NCBI GenBank assembly: GCA_951394405.1
Contig: OX596337.1
Coordinates: 2,294,001 to 2,358,000 of the forward strand
DNA length: 64,000 nt
Direction of reading: 5' to 3'
DNA from: Coprinellus micaceus
Taxonomy: Eukaryota; Basidiomycota; Agaricomycetes; Agaricales; Psathyrellaceae
Below, piece after piece: positions 23,245-34,055 of the stretch (position 1 is the stretch's first letter; each line of letters starts with the position of its first letter). Position numbers and translations under genes: made by a program. A model generated the notes under the pieces. The model did not search any database. It saw nothing but the letters and a program-made list of their open reading frames with translations, and was not told where the DNA came from.

Positions 23245-24890
23245 TCAAGAAGTGGGCTTCGTCTCCTCCTCCTCCTCGTCCATGTCCGTCCGGTAGAGGA
23301 TACCAGTCTTGGGATCATACCCCAAAACTGGACCAACCGCTGCACCATCGTCGTCACTTTCGTAGTCGGGATCATCCGGAGAGGGCTTGACCTGGACCCG
23401 CAGAGAAGTTCCCGAAGTGGAGTTTGGCCACCTTTCCTCTCGTTGCTTGTCGACATGGCCGCCTTCCGCCATCTTGATCAGAGCTTGCATCGTGAACTAA
23501 TAGGTGCGAAACAAGTCAGAGGTGAGAGTGATAGTGTTTTCGATAATGAGCTTACATGTGCATCGTTGCCCCCGTTGTGGTGATAGGGCGTGCTGATACC
23601 GAGGAGGCGACACATCTTCTCAAGACCAGTTCTGTTCCCGCTGTCTTCTCCTAGAAGCGCTCCCATCAGGTCCGATGTGTCAACAGCAATTAGCCCGGAA
23701 TCTGGTGCTTTCTCGGGGATGATATGAGTGAGGCCGTCGAGAGGCATCTCCAGGTTCTTTCGGAAGTACCTGGGATCATATGAGGCATAACAGTGAAGAG
23801 AGGACGAAGAACTTACTTGAGGTCCTGGTTGTTGTCGTGCATGATAAGGTAGACGGGGCCTCTTTGCATAAGGTTTTCAATGAGGTGTTTGATTCGATCC
23901 TTGAAGTCCTTCTTTGGTAGAGTAATACTCTCGCCGAATTGATATTTCTGTACCCAAGCCAATCAGCATGTCAAGGAGTGAGAGCAAGGGGAATAGGCCA
24001 TACGTAGCGATAATCGGGGACATATTTCGAGTTGATATGTGATCTTGCTTCGTGAACGATAAAGTGCTCCTTCCGATCTTCCAATCTCTGCCCGCCTTCG
24101 AACATCACGAGGCTGTATCCGAACTCGGTGAGGTAGGTGTGATCCATCTCCCAAGCCTCAAAGTCGGCTGCAAGCCAGGCGCCTTTCTTCTCGGTCCAGA
24201 GGGCGCTGATCTTCCCAAGGTTCTGCCTCTTAGACTCGAGAGTAGGGTTCAAGCCTTTGAGGCGTTTGTTGTTTCTGTCGATGTCCTAAACGAACACCAA
24301 TTTAGCTCAAGCTCGGCACCGGTGCGATCTACGTTGGCGAGTAGATATACCTTGACAGCCCTTCGCAAGGCTCCACCATCCTCATAGCTGGCCGGGGTGA
24401 CAGTGCGCAATTCTGATCTCTCCAGGAGACAGTCAGACCAGGGCAGAGGAATAGGTTCTTGCGTCATCCCCATCGCGTGCAACCAGTACCTAATGTAGTC
24501 GACTTGCTTGGATGAGAACAGCAATCGGGCTTCACCAGTCTCCAGGGTTCCTATGAGGGATGAGATCGGGCTATCGACGCGACCTGGGGGGGCCTACCGA
24601 TGTAGAGTTGCACACCCTTGACGCCTTCGACATGGAGCGGGTGCTCTGGGTGCACAATGGCATCGTGCGCTTTGCGAGGGAGATATAAGGCCGGGCACGT
24701 ACAAAGGACCATCGCACTGACCTAGGATCGCCTTGAGAACGGCCCCATCTTCAGGATTTGGGAGCTTGGGGGCCCTAGATGGCCGTCAGCCAGGGCGTAA
24801 ATCAACTTCGCCAAAGGGCTGCGGAGAGCATTACCAGTCAAACCAGATATCGGTGTAGCGGTAGTACCCAGTCACAGGAGCCTCGGACAT
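23245..24890 (-). CDS. GFD2/YDR514C-type DEDD nuclease-domain protein
   Basis: RNase H-fold protein of the fungal GFD2 family, named for suppression of a mRNA-export helicase (DBP5) mutant. Activity and substrate are not established. ATG 24890 opens MSEAPVTGYYRYTDIWFDW. After a less certain N-terminal part comes NLGKISALWTEKKGAWLAAD and then FEAWEMDHTYLTEFGYSLVM, carrying the D-x-E pair. The middle motif is RGPVYLIMHDNNQDLKYF, and the last is GGNDAHFTMQALIKMA, with Asp and His spaced as in DEDD nucleases. All the acidic residues I can see are intact, so it may be active. The C-terminal tail is acidic (DMDEEEEE). It converges on LAG1 and shares a 271 bp divergent promoter with CENP-A. Confidence 0.82.
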
Positions 24891-25161
24891 GGTCGATATT
24901 CGGCAGAGAACGAGAGCCTGGGTTGAAAATGGGCGCGACGAGGTTGACTGTCGCGTTCACTGCCAACCTGTGGAGGGCAAGACGCGCGAACCGAGGGCCC
25001 TTTATACGCAGTTGCCTTTTTGGGCGGCGGTTGATTCACGCGCCCAGCTGAGCCAGGCCACCTTCTCTCTGCACCCTTGCACTCTCTTCCCCGCGTTCCC
25101 TCTCGTCTCCTCCTTTACGACTCCTCACGACCCCCCAGCGTCCACTAGACTCGCAGGCGAC
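24891..25161. promoter_or_regulatory. Divergent promoter between the GFD2-like gene and CENP-A
   Basis: The 271 bp between two head-to-head starts holds both promoters. A CT-rich tract lies just upstream of the CENP-A start (about 25060-25140), as is common before fungal start codons. Confidence 0.5.
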
Positions 25162-25819
25162 ATGGCCCAGGTTGCTCAGAAGGCGTCGAGTTCGAAGCGC
25201 AAGGCACCCGCCGACAACTCTGATCCTCCGACCCCGGCGAAGAAGTCCAAGGCCACAGCGCGTAAGAGTACGGGTGGACGACCTCCGCGCAAGTCCGATG
25301 TACCGCCAGGTACGCACGACGCGATATTCTGAACCGTTCGGTGGTTGAGGCCACGTCCATGCGCACAGTGCCACAACCCAGAAAGAAGCATCGGTTCCAC
25401 CCTGGTACTGTGGCTCTTCGAGAGATACGAAAGTACCAGAAAAGCACGGACTTGCTGTTGCGGAAACTGCCCTTCTCTCGAGTGGTGCGTAGTCGCGTGT
25501 CTTACCTTGAAGACATCTCCTAACGCGTGTCATCGCCAGGTTCGCGAGGTCGCGCTGGACATGCAAACAAATTTGAACGGCCCTGCAGACGTTGCCCTGA
25601 GGTGGCAAAGTTCTGCATTGCAGGCCCTTCAAGAAGCTGCCGAAGCCTTCCTAGTCCACCTATTCGAGGATGCGTACGTGCAACCCGATCCCTTCCCCCG
25701 TTCGCTTCTCATTTCTTTCCAGGAACCTATGTGCGATTCACGCGAAACGAGTGACCCTCATGACTCGAGACATTCAACTAGCACGACGTATACGTGGCCC
25801 GTGGGGTGGCCTGGCCTGA
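25162..25819 (+). CDS. CSE4: Centromeric histone H3 variant CENP-A (CSE4)
   Basis: Histone that replaces H3 in centromeric nucleosomes and founds the kinetochore. Four exons start at ATG 25162 and stop at 25817-25819. The N-terminal tail (about 50 residues) is Lys/Pro/Ser-rich and keeps an H3-like ARKSTGG. The histone fold starts at [20 protein letters not shown] and [19 protein letters not shown]. It ends with [14 protein letters not shown]. Two features mark CENP-A over H3: loop 1 is longer ([17 protein letters not shown], where H3 has a much shorter loop), and Trp occupies the position before QSSAL. The fold after it, [19 protein letters not shown] and [15 protein letters not shown], is standard. 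Splice joins are clear: CCAG|GTACG, GTG|GTGCGT and GC|GTACGT. Confidence 0.87.
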
Positions 25820-26182
25820 TATTCTTCTCTCGACAACCGACCGCCTTCCCCCTCGCGATACCTATATCTCTTGCTCTGTATCTCGTACCCCGTCTGTCAT
25901 TAATCTAAGTGTATTTATTTCGATGCGACACCCCTTAGCCATACGTTACATTAGGCTGCTTCTTTGGATATACACCGATGGGCGCCATGCATGATCTGGA
26001 GAGGGAAATAAGTTGTGAGCGTCAAGCTGGGGAAGAACGCGATCTTAGGTTGAAAGGTCATATTAGATCAAGAAAAAGTCATTGGACGTCCGCTAACCTG
26101 CAGAGCAGATGTAACAACGCGGGTCCCTCAAACCACTGGTTTTGTCATCCCCACCGTCAAGGAACGCAACTCACAATGTCAA
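25820..26182. other. Convergent intergenic region between CENP-A and COX18
   Basis: Contains the 3' ends of two convergent genes. No coding or RNA feature is recognisable. Confidence 0.5.
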
Positions 26183-27361
26183 CTATCGGCGAGCGGGCGT
26201 CTTGAGGTTGTCGGGCATCCTGATCACCCCACCCTTGGGTAACCCTGAAGGGGTGGAAGGAGCGATAGGCTGCTCCAGGGCCTTCGCTGCCTCAAACACC
26301 TTCCTGCGGCGGTAGTCCATCCAGTCCATTATCCATGTCTGGAAAAGACCGAACGTAGCTGAACTTAGCCAGTAGAGCGTAATACTCTAGATGAATCCGT
26401 TAGATAGACACTGGAAGAACGGCTAAGGGGTGCTTACTCCAGGCATAGTGGATGCAACCAGAATCCTTACAACCGATAGTCCTCGCAACGCCTCCTTTAT
26501 AATCCTCCCCGGTTGTAGCAAAATCTTCCCTCCCTTCCTCGCAGCCTCATTCTTCTTCTCCACCTGCTCGAACTTGGCCTTTTGCGTAGCTGTCATAAGC
26601 AGGTTGCTGGTCTCCACGTTCGCCATGGTCACTAGACCGAGGATAATAGGCAGGGTCATCGTGGGGTCGGGATGTGCGAGGGTCGTGAGCGTGAGGAACG
26701 CCTCGGAGTCGAACGGCGTGTTGGGCAATTGGGAGAGTTCTCGTAGACCCATGGTAATGCTAATGAAGAACGGCAGCTGGGCAAGAGGGGGGAACGCCAT
26801 GGTCTTCCATGGCTGGCATCCGTGGTGCCGGTAGAGCTCCTTCTGGCGCGCAGACAACTAGAGCAAGGTACAGTTGGTTAGAAACACCACCAGCGGGCAG
26901 TAACAAACGAGACCCACGATTTCGCGGCACTTCTTTGCATGATACTCGACAAGGAACGGCTTGTCCCCTCTAATTTTGTCCACCTTCATCTGCTCGAATA
27001 CATTTTTTGCAATGACATGCCTCTCCTTCTCCAGCTGGGGCACCACGACCTCTTCAATGATTCGCGACTTTCGTTTGCCCTGTGTGACGATGAGTAGGAT
27101 TCCCCGAGTGGTGGCCACACTACGCACCCATATTGAAACTGGAAGGAGAGCGAAACGTGTCACGACAGTGACCACGATAATTGCCGTGGAATAGGCAGGC
27201 CATGACGGAGGTATTGGAAGAGCCAATGCAAGGTCTAGGAACTCAGTCTCGAGACCGGTGAGGAAGCCTCGTGAGTGTGGAGGTGTTCGCCGCCCATAAC
27301 GGTGGCGAAAAGGAGTAAGAGCAGCGCTCCGTGGTGGACGAAATTTGTGAAGAGAGAGCAT
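26183..27361 (-). CDS. COX18: Mitochondrial inner membrane insertase COX18 (OXA1/YidC family)
   Basis: Inserts the C-terminal domain of Cox2 across the inner mitochondrial membrane. ATG 27361 opens an Arg/His-rich presequence (MLSLHKFRPPRSAALTPF and following residues). The insertase core begins at PIPPSWPAYSTAIIVVTVVT and RFALLPVSIWVRSVATT. A matrix loop follows (QGKRKSRIIEEVVVPQLEKE). A 51 bp intron (GTTTGT...CTCTAG, branch site TTCTAAC) joins CREIVGL to LSARQKELYRHHGCQPW. The later membrane blocks are LAQLPFFISITMGLRELSQL, MTLPIILGLVTMANVE, and the segment SITLYWLSSATFGLFQTWIM, reached after another intron. The C-terminus lacks the long coiled-coil ribosome-binding tail of OXA1, which favours COX18. 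The stop is at 26183-26185. Confidence 0.83.
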
Positions 27362-27581
27362 GACGGCTGAGCGCCATCAAAAGCGCGTCATGGTCAATCG
27401 CCATGGTTCTTCAACTCAATCGATCACTTCAAAAAGCTACCGTTGCAGGCAGAAATCGTATGTTCCCCACAGCCAAGTCGACATTGCATAGAAAGGATAT
27501 TTATGATGCGTAGCATGACATAGAAAGTGCAGTAGAAATATCAACCCTCCCGCAAAGCGACAAACCCCTCTAGTCCACCCT

Positions 27582-28351
27582 TTAGAAGACAAGTTGGTGA
27601 GGGAACTGGCCGTTGGAGAGGCCCCAGGAGGCCTTGAGGTATTTTGCGAGGTACTCGGTCTTCTTGATAGCCTCGATGATGGACTTGTCGACCTCCTTCT
27701 GGTCGGCGGCCTTGGAGGCGGGGAAGGCTTCTTTCTTGGGCTTGCCCTCCTCGAAGAACTCGGCCTCAGCAGACTCGGCCTTCTTGGCGGCAGACTTGGC
27801 GAAGTAAGCATCGTTGATCTTCTCATCGACCTAACCAGCGACTGGTGAATTAGATGGACCACCCGGCGACACTGCAAGGCACATACCTTGACGCCGGAGA
27901 CGTCAACGTGTGTCGAGGTAGCGATCACGTACGCCTGGTTCACGCGTCGCAGGGGAACACCGTTGACCTTGTAGGGGCCGGTGACCAACAACAATCCACT
28001 CTCCAACTGCTTCAAGAAGACGACACGCTTTCCACGGAAACGACCAGCGAGGAGGATAAGGACGGTGCCAGGGGTGATGGAGGAACGGAGGGCGGTGGGT
28101 TTGGGGGCCTTGCGGCTCTTCTTGGGTACACGGACATCCTCAGCGGGGTAGAAACGGGGAGCCTTGGAGGTGGGAACGAGACGCTTTCCGCCGTTCTTGT
28201 CGCCACCGACGGACTTTTCGACGACTTCGGCAGGGGATTCAGCAGCAGGCTTTTCGGTCTTCTTCTGGCCCTTGAAGAGACCGCGCTTGGCGAAGACCTG
28301 GGAGCGGGAGAGGCGACCAACGCTGGGGGCGATTTCTTTGCTTCGGGCCAT
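27582..28351 (-). CDS. RPL6: 60S ribosomal protein eL6
   Basis: Large-subunit protein. ATG 28351 starts [20 protein letters not shown]. The core is [40 protein letters not shown] and [20 protein letters not shown]. An intron after GVK removes an in-frame extension, and [20 protein letters not shown] follows. The C-terminus is [20 protein letters not shown], a classic eL6 ending, with the stop at 27582-27584. Exon joins are short and clean. A few extra in-frame codons upstream of 28351 exist, but the MARSK start fits the family. The gene is tandem behind COX18's start, with a 220 bp gap. Confidence 0.93.
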
Positions 28352-29079
28352 TCTGGAGCCTGGGGTCAACGACGATTCGAGCCGTGCAGCGTACCAGCAG
28401 CGTTACTCACCTTTGTCGGGGGGTCTTCGAGGCCGTTGCCGGAGATATGGTGAATGGATCCAAGTGTGCGGTGAGAAACCTCTCGGCAAACGCCGGAGTG
28501 GCTGAACCTTGTTCGTCGAACTGTACCCCGTTCAGACTCAGCTGTTCGCCGCCCCGGCAACGAAGTCTTCGAACTCTCTGCGAGTCCAGTGGGTAGAACT
28601 GGAACCACTTGGTGAAGACGCTGGGCTATGCTGAGGTGGAGTGGACATCGGGAAATACAACGTTGTCCTTCGAACCACACCACATTGCCGTGTTGCTGCC
28701 AATCTCATTCTCTCAGTGTATTTTTGCGCCCCATACCGCTTGCAATGCGAAACGTCCATACGGCCTCGCTGTGCACTCAGAATCCATGTACTCCCTCAAG
28801 TTTCGTTCAATGGCGCTCTCTATTGCTTTCTCTCTAGTACCAGCTCGAAGATCTCGAGCGGTCGTATGGAACGTCTCTCCGTATCTTCTAATGTCAAGCC
28901 TCGCTCGGAAGCGTGTACGTTCAGCAGATCGAGGTCCCGAATATCCTGAACATCACTTGGGTAAATTCTGGAGGGGATGAGGAGCGTGGTCTGGATTGAT
29001 AAGATTAGATGTGGCGTAATAGGGGCAGAAACGTCACCCGCGGAACTTGATATCGCTCACCTCTCTCCCAGATACCAGC
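28352..29079. other. Divergent region between eL6 and SDT1 with uncertain minus-strand coding potential
   Basis: This 728 bp region must hold the promoters of eL6 (minus) and SDT1 (plus). The minus strand also has protein-like open stretches, for example IYPSDVQDIRDLDLLNVHAS around 28965-28905 and WTRREFEDFVAG near 28590. A possible start ATG overlaps the SDT1 start codon on the opposite strand, with a strong GTGAGC donor and a CAG acceptor in phase. I could not join the pieces into one consistent gene or match them to a family. Confidence 0.3.
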
Positions 29080-30070
29080 ATGACTCAACCCAGCAATGGT
29101 GCGTTGCATCGTCGAACTGTGAACGCTTATTGACGATACGCGCAAAGATGACCGCGCCATCGTGTGGTTCGACATCGACAACACTCTCTATTCCGCAAGC
29201 GCCAAGATCTCGCATGCTATGGGCGAAAGAATCCATGGTATGATTTCCAGGCACGGGCGCTTCTCTGCCGCTAATATGTCACAGCATACTTTGTCGGTCT
29301 GGGCCTAGACGAAGAAGAGGCCTCGCAACTTCATCTTCACTACTATACCCAGTATGGCCTGGCACTGCGAGGGCTGACGAGGCACCACGACGTTGGTACG
29401 TGCCGATCTCCCAACTCGCTCTGAGGGTTCTACTGAAACGCCGCTAGATCCTCTCGATTTTGACAAGAAATGTGACGGATCGCTACCACTCGAGAGTATG
29501 ATCAACTACAATCCTCAACACCGGAAACTATTTGAAGATATCGACAGGACCAAGTACCGAGTATGGGGTCTAACGAACGCATACAAGCCGGTGAGTCGTA
29601 TTACCTTCGCTTTCCCAAAGTCTGCTCACGATCTGCGCTAGCACGCCGAACGGGTCCTTCGGATATTGGGACTTCTCGACCTTGTTGAAGGCATCGTTTA
29701 CTGCGACTATACCATTCCCAACTTTGTCTGCAAGCCCGAGCCCGAATACTACCATATGGTGAGCCACTCATTTCTCGACCCCGATCCCCTCCCTTGACAC
29801 CGCACCCAGGCGATGAAGAAGGCCGGCCTGACCGACCCTTCCAAATGCTACTTCGTCGACGATAACCGAAAGAACGTGGACACCGCAAAGGAGCTGGGCT
29901 GGGGTCATTGCGTTCATTTCTGCGAGAAGGGCATAGAGAACGTAGAGGGCGGGAAGATCAAGGAGATTGACGACGAGAGGGATCCCGGCGCTGTCGATAA
30001 CGATGTCGCTCTAGTCACTATACTCGAGGAGTTGAGGGAGGTGTGGCCCGAGATCTTCAAGGCGTCCTAG
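29080..30070 (+). CDS. SDT1: HAD-family pyrimidine 5'-nucleotidase (SDT1/PHM8)
   Basis: Dephosphorylates pyrimidine mononucleotides; the yeast pair is SDT1 and PHM8. ATG 29080 gives MTQPSN and a small intron ends at CGCAAAG. Next comes the HAD nucleophile motif WFDIDNTLYSAS (motif I DxDxT). The cap region has ISHAMGERIHAYFVGLGLDE and HYYTQYGLALRGL. Motif II is in VWGLTNAYKPHAERVLRILG. Motif III with its Lys is in NFVCKPEPEYYHMAMKKAGL. Motif IV is CYFVDDNRKNVDTAKELGWG. The C-terminus is TILEELREVWPEIFKAS, with the stop at 30068-30070. All catalytic residues are present, and the length of about 250 residues is normal. Confidence 0.9.
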
Positions 30071-30161
30071 AGGAGCTTGTGCAAGTTGTAGTCTTCGGGG
30101 CAATTCAGTATACCACGGACATTTAGATCATTAATTGGACTCACTCGCTTTCGCCCAGTCC

Positions 30162-30682
30162 TCAGAGGTAGACACCCCCGTCGTTGGAATCTTCCGCTGT
30201 ACTTTCTAGGGGAGTAGCAGTGACGCCGGGGGTACCAGCTCCCTGGTCGGCCTTGGGTTTAGGGATGTCGTAGTGTGCGCTGGATGTGTTGATGCCCTTC
30301 TCCGACAGCGCCATCTTCAGGATAGATATCCGTTCCTCTTGAGCTCCGCTGGTACGACAACCGCTTTCAGAAACATCTGAACCATTGCAGAGTGTGACCA
30401 AGACTCACATCACGTCAAGATTATCCTGAAATGCTTCCACAACTTCCGTGTCTGGCTCCTCCGACCCCGCCTTTGACTCGTCGATGTACTTGCGAAGCTG
30501 CGCTTGCGTGTCGTTCAGCTTACTCAGAGAGTTCTGTAGCCTCGCAATCTCTACGCCCTGTCAAGACAGATCGCATCTGGATGTTCACTAGATATTAGCT
30601 GACCTTCATTGATAACCTCAATGTCCAATCCAACGGCCTCTCTTAGCGTAAACGGTTGAGCGTATCGAGGATGGTATTCCAT
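30162..30682 (-). CDS. Small predicted coiled-coil protein, unrecognised
   Basis: I do not recognise this family with confidence. ATG 30682 begins MEYHPRYAQPFTLREAVGLD. A short intron ending GGCGTAG joins NE to EIARLQNSLSKLNDTQAQLR. A second intron (GTGAGT...CCAG) joins NLDVI to GAQEERISILKMALSEKGI. The product is about 130-140 residues. The centre is a heptad-rich helix pair joined by an acidic loop, and the tail is low complexity, ending DSNDGGVYL. The architecture resembles small subunits of tethering or kinetochore-like complexes, but that is only shape. It converges on SDT1 and shares a 145 bp divergent promoter with the fluoride exporter. Confidence 0.65.
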
Positions 30683-30827
30683 GATGAGGGTAAGAGGCAG
30701 GGTCGATTCTAAAAATATCCACCCTCCTAGCCAACATACATCATCAATTGACTCCGTTGGCAGCACCCAACTCTCGTCTTTGCCGGATACTACTACTACT
30801 ACCACTCTTCATCATTAGCTCCCATGC
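30683..30827. promoter_or_regulatory. Divergent promoter between the coiled-coil gene and FEX, with TAC repeats
   Basis: This 145 bp lies between two head-to-head starts. It contains five perfect TAC units at 30788-30802, close to the FEX start. Any regulatory role is unknown. Confidence 0.45.
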
Positions 30828-32197
30828 ATGGACCCTCTGCATGTGGGGAGAAGCCGCGCCGATGACGATGAAATCCAGTTGCGGGCCCGACAGGAGGCTG
30901 AAGACGAGGAGAAGACGCACAGGGCAGAGACGATCGACCGGCCTCCCAATGAAGCTCAAGTGTCAGAGTTCTCAAGATCGACATCTCGGAGGTCAGGGCA
31001 GTTGCAGTTCCCAAAGAGCGACATAGAGGCGCAGGCGCGGCAGGAAGAGGAGCAGTTACATGAAGCGGAGACGATTGACCGACCGCCGGATGAAGACCAA
31101 GACATCCGGAAATCAAAAGTCTACCGACCTTATGACCTCCCCGTTCTTCTTATTCTTGCGCCTGCCTCAATTCTGGGGGTACTGTGTCGGTTGGGGCTGG
31201 TGGCCCTGACGACATTTGAGGGGAGTAGTGTGTTTGCCCTAGGATATGTGAACGCGCTTGGGTGCCTGATCATGGGATTTGGGTTGAGTATGAAGGGTCC
31301 TTTGGGAGAATAGTGAGTTGCTCTCTGCTCTTCTCCTGCCAGAAATCTCACCCAACTAGTTATGGCCCATTATACACGGCCCTCACAACGGGTATGTGGT
31401 GTAAGACGCTAAACCCGGAATGACGCTGACCTTGTCGCAGGGTTTTGTGGTTCCTTGACGACTTTTTCGGGTTGGCAATTCGACATCTTCAATTCTTGGA
31501 TTAATGCTGGGAATAATCGTCGAAATGGGTTGAACGATGTAAGTTCTTGAAGGTTAAAACCGGGATTCAGCCTCACGAATCGCAGTTTATCAACGGCGTC
31601 GGAATTTCCACCATCACACTTTCCCTCTCCTTGGCTTCAGTCTCATTCGGATATACTGTTGGTCTTGTGGTTCTGCCATACCTCAAGTTCCCCCGATTTC
31701 CCCCAAGATGGCAGCGGTACAGCTCCCCTGCTATCTGCGCCCTGATATACGGTGCGACCATCGTCACATACTTCCTCCTTTCAGCCTCCTTCCGCAGCCA
31801 GGCCACTGCCGCTATCCTTTTCTCATACCCCGGCACGTTGACCAGATATCTTCTCTCTATTGGGCTGAACCCCAGGTTCAAGGCGCTACCCTCCGGTACA
31901 CTGGCCGCCAATACGGCTGGTACTGCTCTACTGGCCGGGTTCCATGCCTTGCAGAATTTGAATGCGCCCATATCTCCGCATGCATGTTCGGCGCTGCAAG
32001 GCTTGATCGATGGGTATTGCGGCTGTTTGACGACCGTTAGCACATTTGCTGCGGAGGTGAGGGACCTGGGCCGATGGAAGGCATGTCGATATGTTGTAGT
32101 CAGTTGGGTGGTGGGCCAGGTCATGATGTTGTTGATCCTGGGACCTGCGTACTGGACAGGGCATGCCTCTGAGCGCATAACGTGTAGATTCCAGTAG
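30828..32197 (+). CDS. FEX1: Fluoride export channel (FEX; double CrcB domain)
   Basis: Plasma-membrane fluoride channel that keeps cytosolic fluoride low. ATG 30828 is followed by about 100 cytosolic residues. These include a duplicated motif ETIDRPPNEAQ / ETIDRPPDEDQ, flanked by QARQEEE-type repeats. Domain 1 has YDLPVLLILAPASILGVLCR, GYVNALGCLIMGFGLSMKGP, and the pore motif GFCGSLTTFSGWQFDIFNSW. A linking helix follows (FINGVGISTITLSLSLASVS). Domain 2 repeats the pattern with GTLAANTAGTALLAG and GYCGCLTTVSTFAAEVRDLG. This internal duplication is the hallmark of eukaryotic FEX. The stop is at 32195-32197. The repeated N-terminal acidic motif is not part of the channel and is of unknown use. 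Confidence 0.92.
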
Positions 32198-32343
32198 ACA
32201 TAGCAATTCGAGATGGGCGTTGATGCGCACGCAGACGAACGTGTACTAGGGACAGTCATCAATCGGAGTTGGAACAGGGTTTTGGGCTGGGATGGCGACT
32301 GGCTGGCGTTTTGCCTTGTAACCTCGCCGTATTCTCGCTCGAC

Positions 32344-34055
32344 ATGCCCCCGCCATCGGCGCAGTCACTGCCAGGAAATGTTCCTCGCGCAGGGCTAGAG
32401 GAGGACCAGGACGCGGCGCTAGCGGCAGCCGAGGGGGATGAGATGATGGAGGAGGCCGATGAACAGGAAGAGGGCTATGGTGCGTCGTCTTTCCCAATTT
32501 AATCTCGCCTCCTGTGCTCCTTCACACACTCCTCCGTCATACCACATTCCTCTTCCACACGACAACCCTCCCACTTCTCGACCTCTCTCTCGCCGTTAAC
32601 TCATGGATCGCGGTTCAGCTTCCTCAACACCCACCTCGACCCTCACATGGATCAGTTGGTTCTGCTCCCTCCCCGGGCACGAGTATTTCTGCGAAGTCTC
32701 CGAGGATTTCATCGAAGACGACTTTAATCTCACCGGCCTGAACACAATGGTACCCTTTTGGAAGGAGGCTATGGAGATGGTGCTCGATGTCGAACCAGGT
32801 GTGGGTTTCTCGTCGTTCGTCCCAGGCTCCGAGCGTGGTTTGTGCTTATCCCGCCACCAGAGGACGAAGACGCCTCGAAAATCCCCGACGTCTCCATCGT
32901 GGAGTCGTCTGCAGAGATGCTGTATGGGCTAGTTCACCAGCGATACATCTTGACGCGTGCGGGCCTGCAGGCAATGGTGAGTCTCCTTTGTCCATGCCCT
33001 TATCCGCCGGGCATGAGGCGTGGAGAACAGCACTCAGCGACGTTCCTTGCTTCTAGGCAGAGAAATACGAGAATGGCGTATTTGGATCGTGCCCCCGTGT
33101 TTACTGCGTTACCACCAACGTCGTGCCGTGCGGGAGGTCCGACATGCCTGGGGTTGATACGGTCAAGCTCTACTGCCCGAATTGCAACGATATCTACGTG
33201 CCACCGAGCAGTAGGTTCCAAGGCGTGGATGGTGCGTCATGGGCGTTCATTCGTGCCTCTGCCGTTATGAATGACGCATTCCTGCATCTCTAGGCGCCTT
33301 CTTTGGAACAACCTTCGCCCACCTCTTCTTCCAGACTTATCGCGAACTCGCACCGGCGCCATTCTGGAAGGCACCCTTGTCCGACAGCTCCCCTCATTCT
33401 CCCAGAGGCGCGTCTGTGGGCAGGAACGCGGCCTTCATCAATCCGAACCAGTACGGCGGGCAAAAGCCGGCCAATGGCTACGTCTACGTCCCGAGGATAT
33501 ACGGCTTCAAAGTGAGCGAACGGGCGAAGAATGGGCCGCGGATGCAGTGGTTGCGGTTGCGACCAGAGAGTCCTGAAGAACTGGATATGGTCGACTGGAG
33601 GGGACGATGGATTGACGAGGACGATGAGTATGATACCGAGGAGGAAGAGGAGGAAGATAGGCAGATGGAAGACTTCGATCCTGTAGGCTTATACGCTGAT
33701 CTCGCTTGATTATTTGTAACTAATATTTGTATAATTATAGGATGCTGTTGAGGGGGAGGATGACGATGAGGAGGAAGAGGAGGAAGAGGAGGAGTCAGTA
33801 ATGCAGGGGCAAAGCACGCACGGTGGGCGCCGACACGTAGATTTCTCCTCAAAGATTCCGAAGAGCCCTACATCGCCTGCGTCGAGCATCGCTCCCCGCA
33901 CACCGCAGGATAGGGGCTCGCCTCCCTCATTTAACCTGGACTATTACCGTAACTTTGGGTCGCTCGGGGAGGGCAAGGTCAAGGCCGTCCGCCAAATCCA
34001 GCAGTGGTCGTCCCAAGGGGACGTCTGGCCGAACTCCATTGTGACTGAGGTTTAG
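32344..34055 (+). CDS. CKB1: Casein kinase 2 regulatory (beta) subunit
   Basis: Dimeric zinc-binding scaffold of CK2. ATG 32344 gives an acidic Met/Glu-rich N-terminus. Spliced exons then read [20 protein letters not shown] and [20 protein letters not shown], the family signature. A short intron leads to the acidic loop [14 protein letters not shown] and to [20 protein letters not shown]. The zinc site is [17 protein letters not shown] plus [15 protein letters not shown], with four Cys. The dimer exon [19 protein letters not shown] and [17 protein letters not shown] follow. The C-terminus is extended well beyond the usual length by two Glu/Asp runs, split by an intron at about 33683-33740, and a Ser/Pro tail to the stop at 34053-34055. 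Confidence 0.92.

Noticed and set aside
33484..33901. Poly-Ser minus-strand frames.
   Set aside because: Complement of the Glu/Asp runs in CK2 beta.
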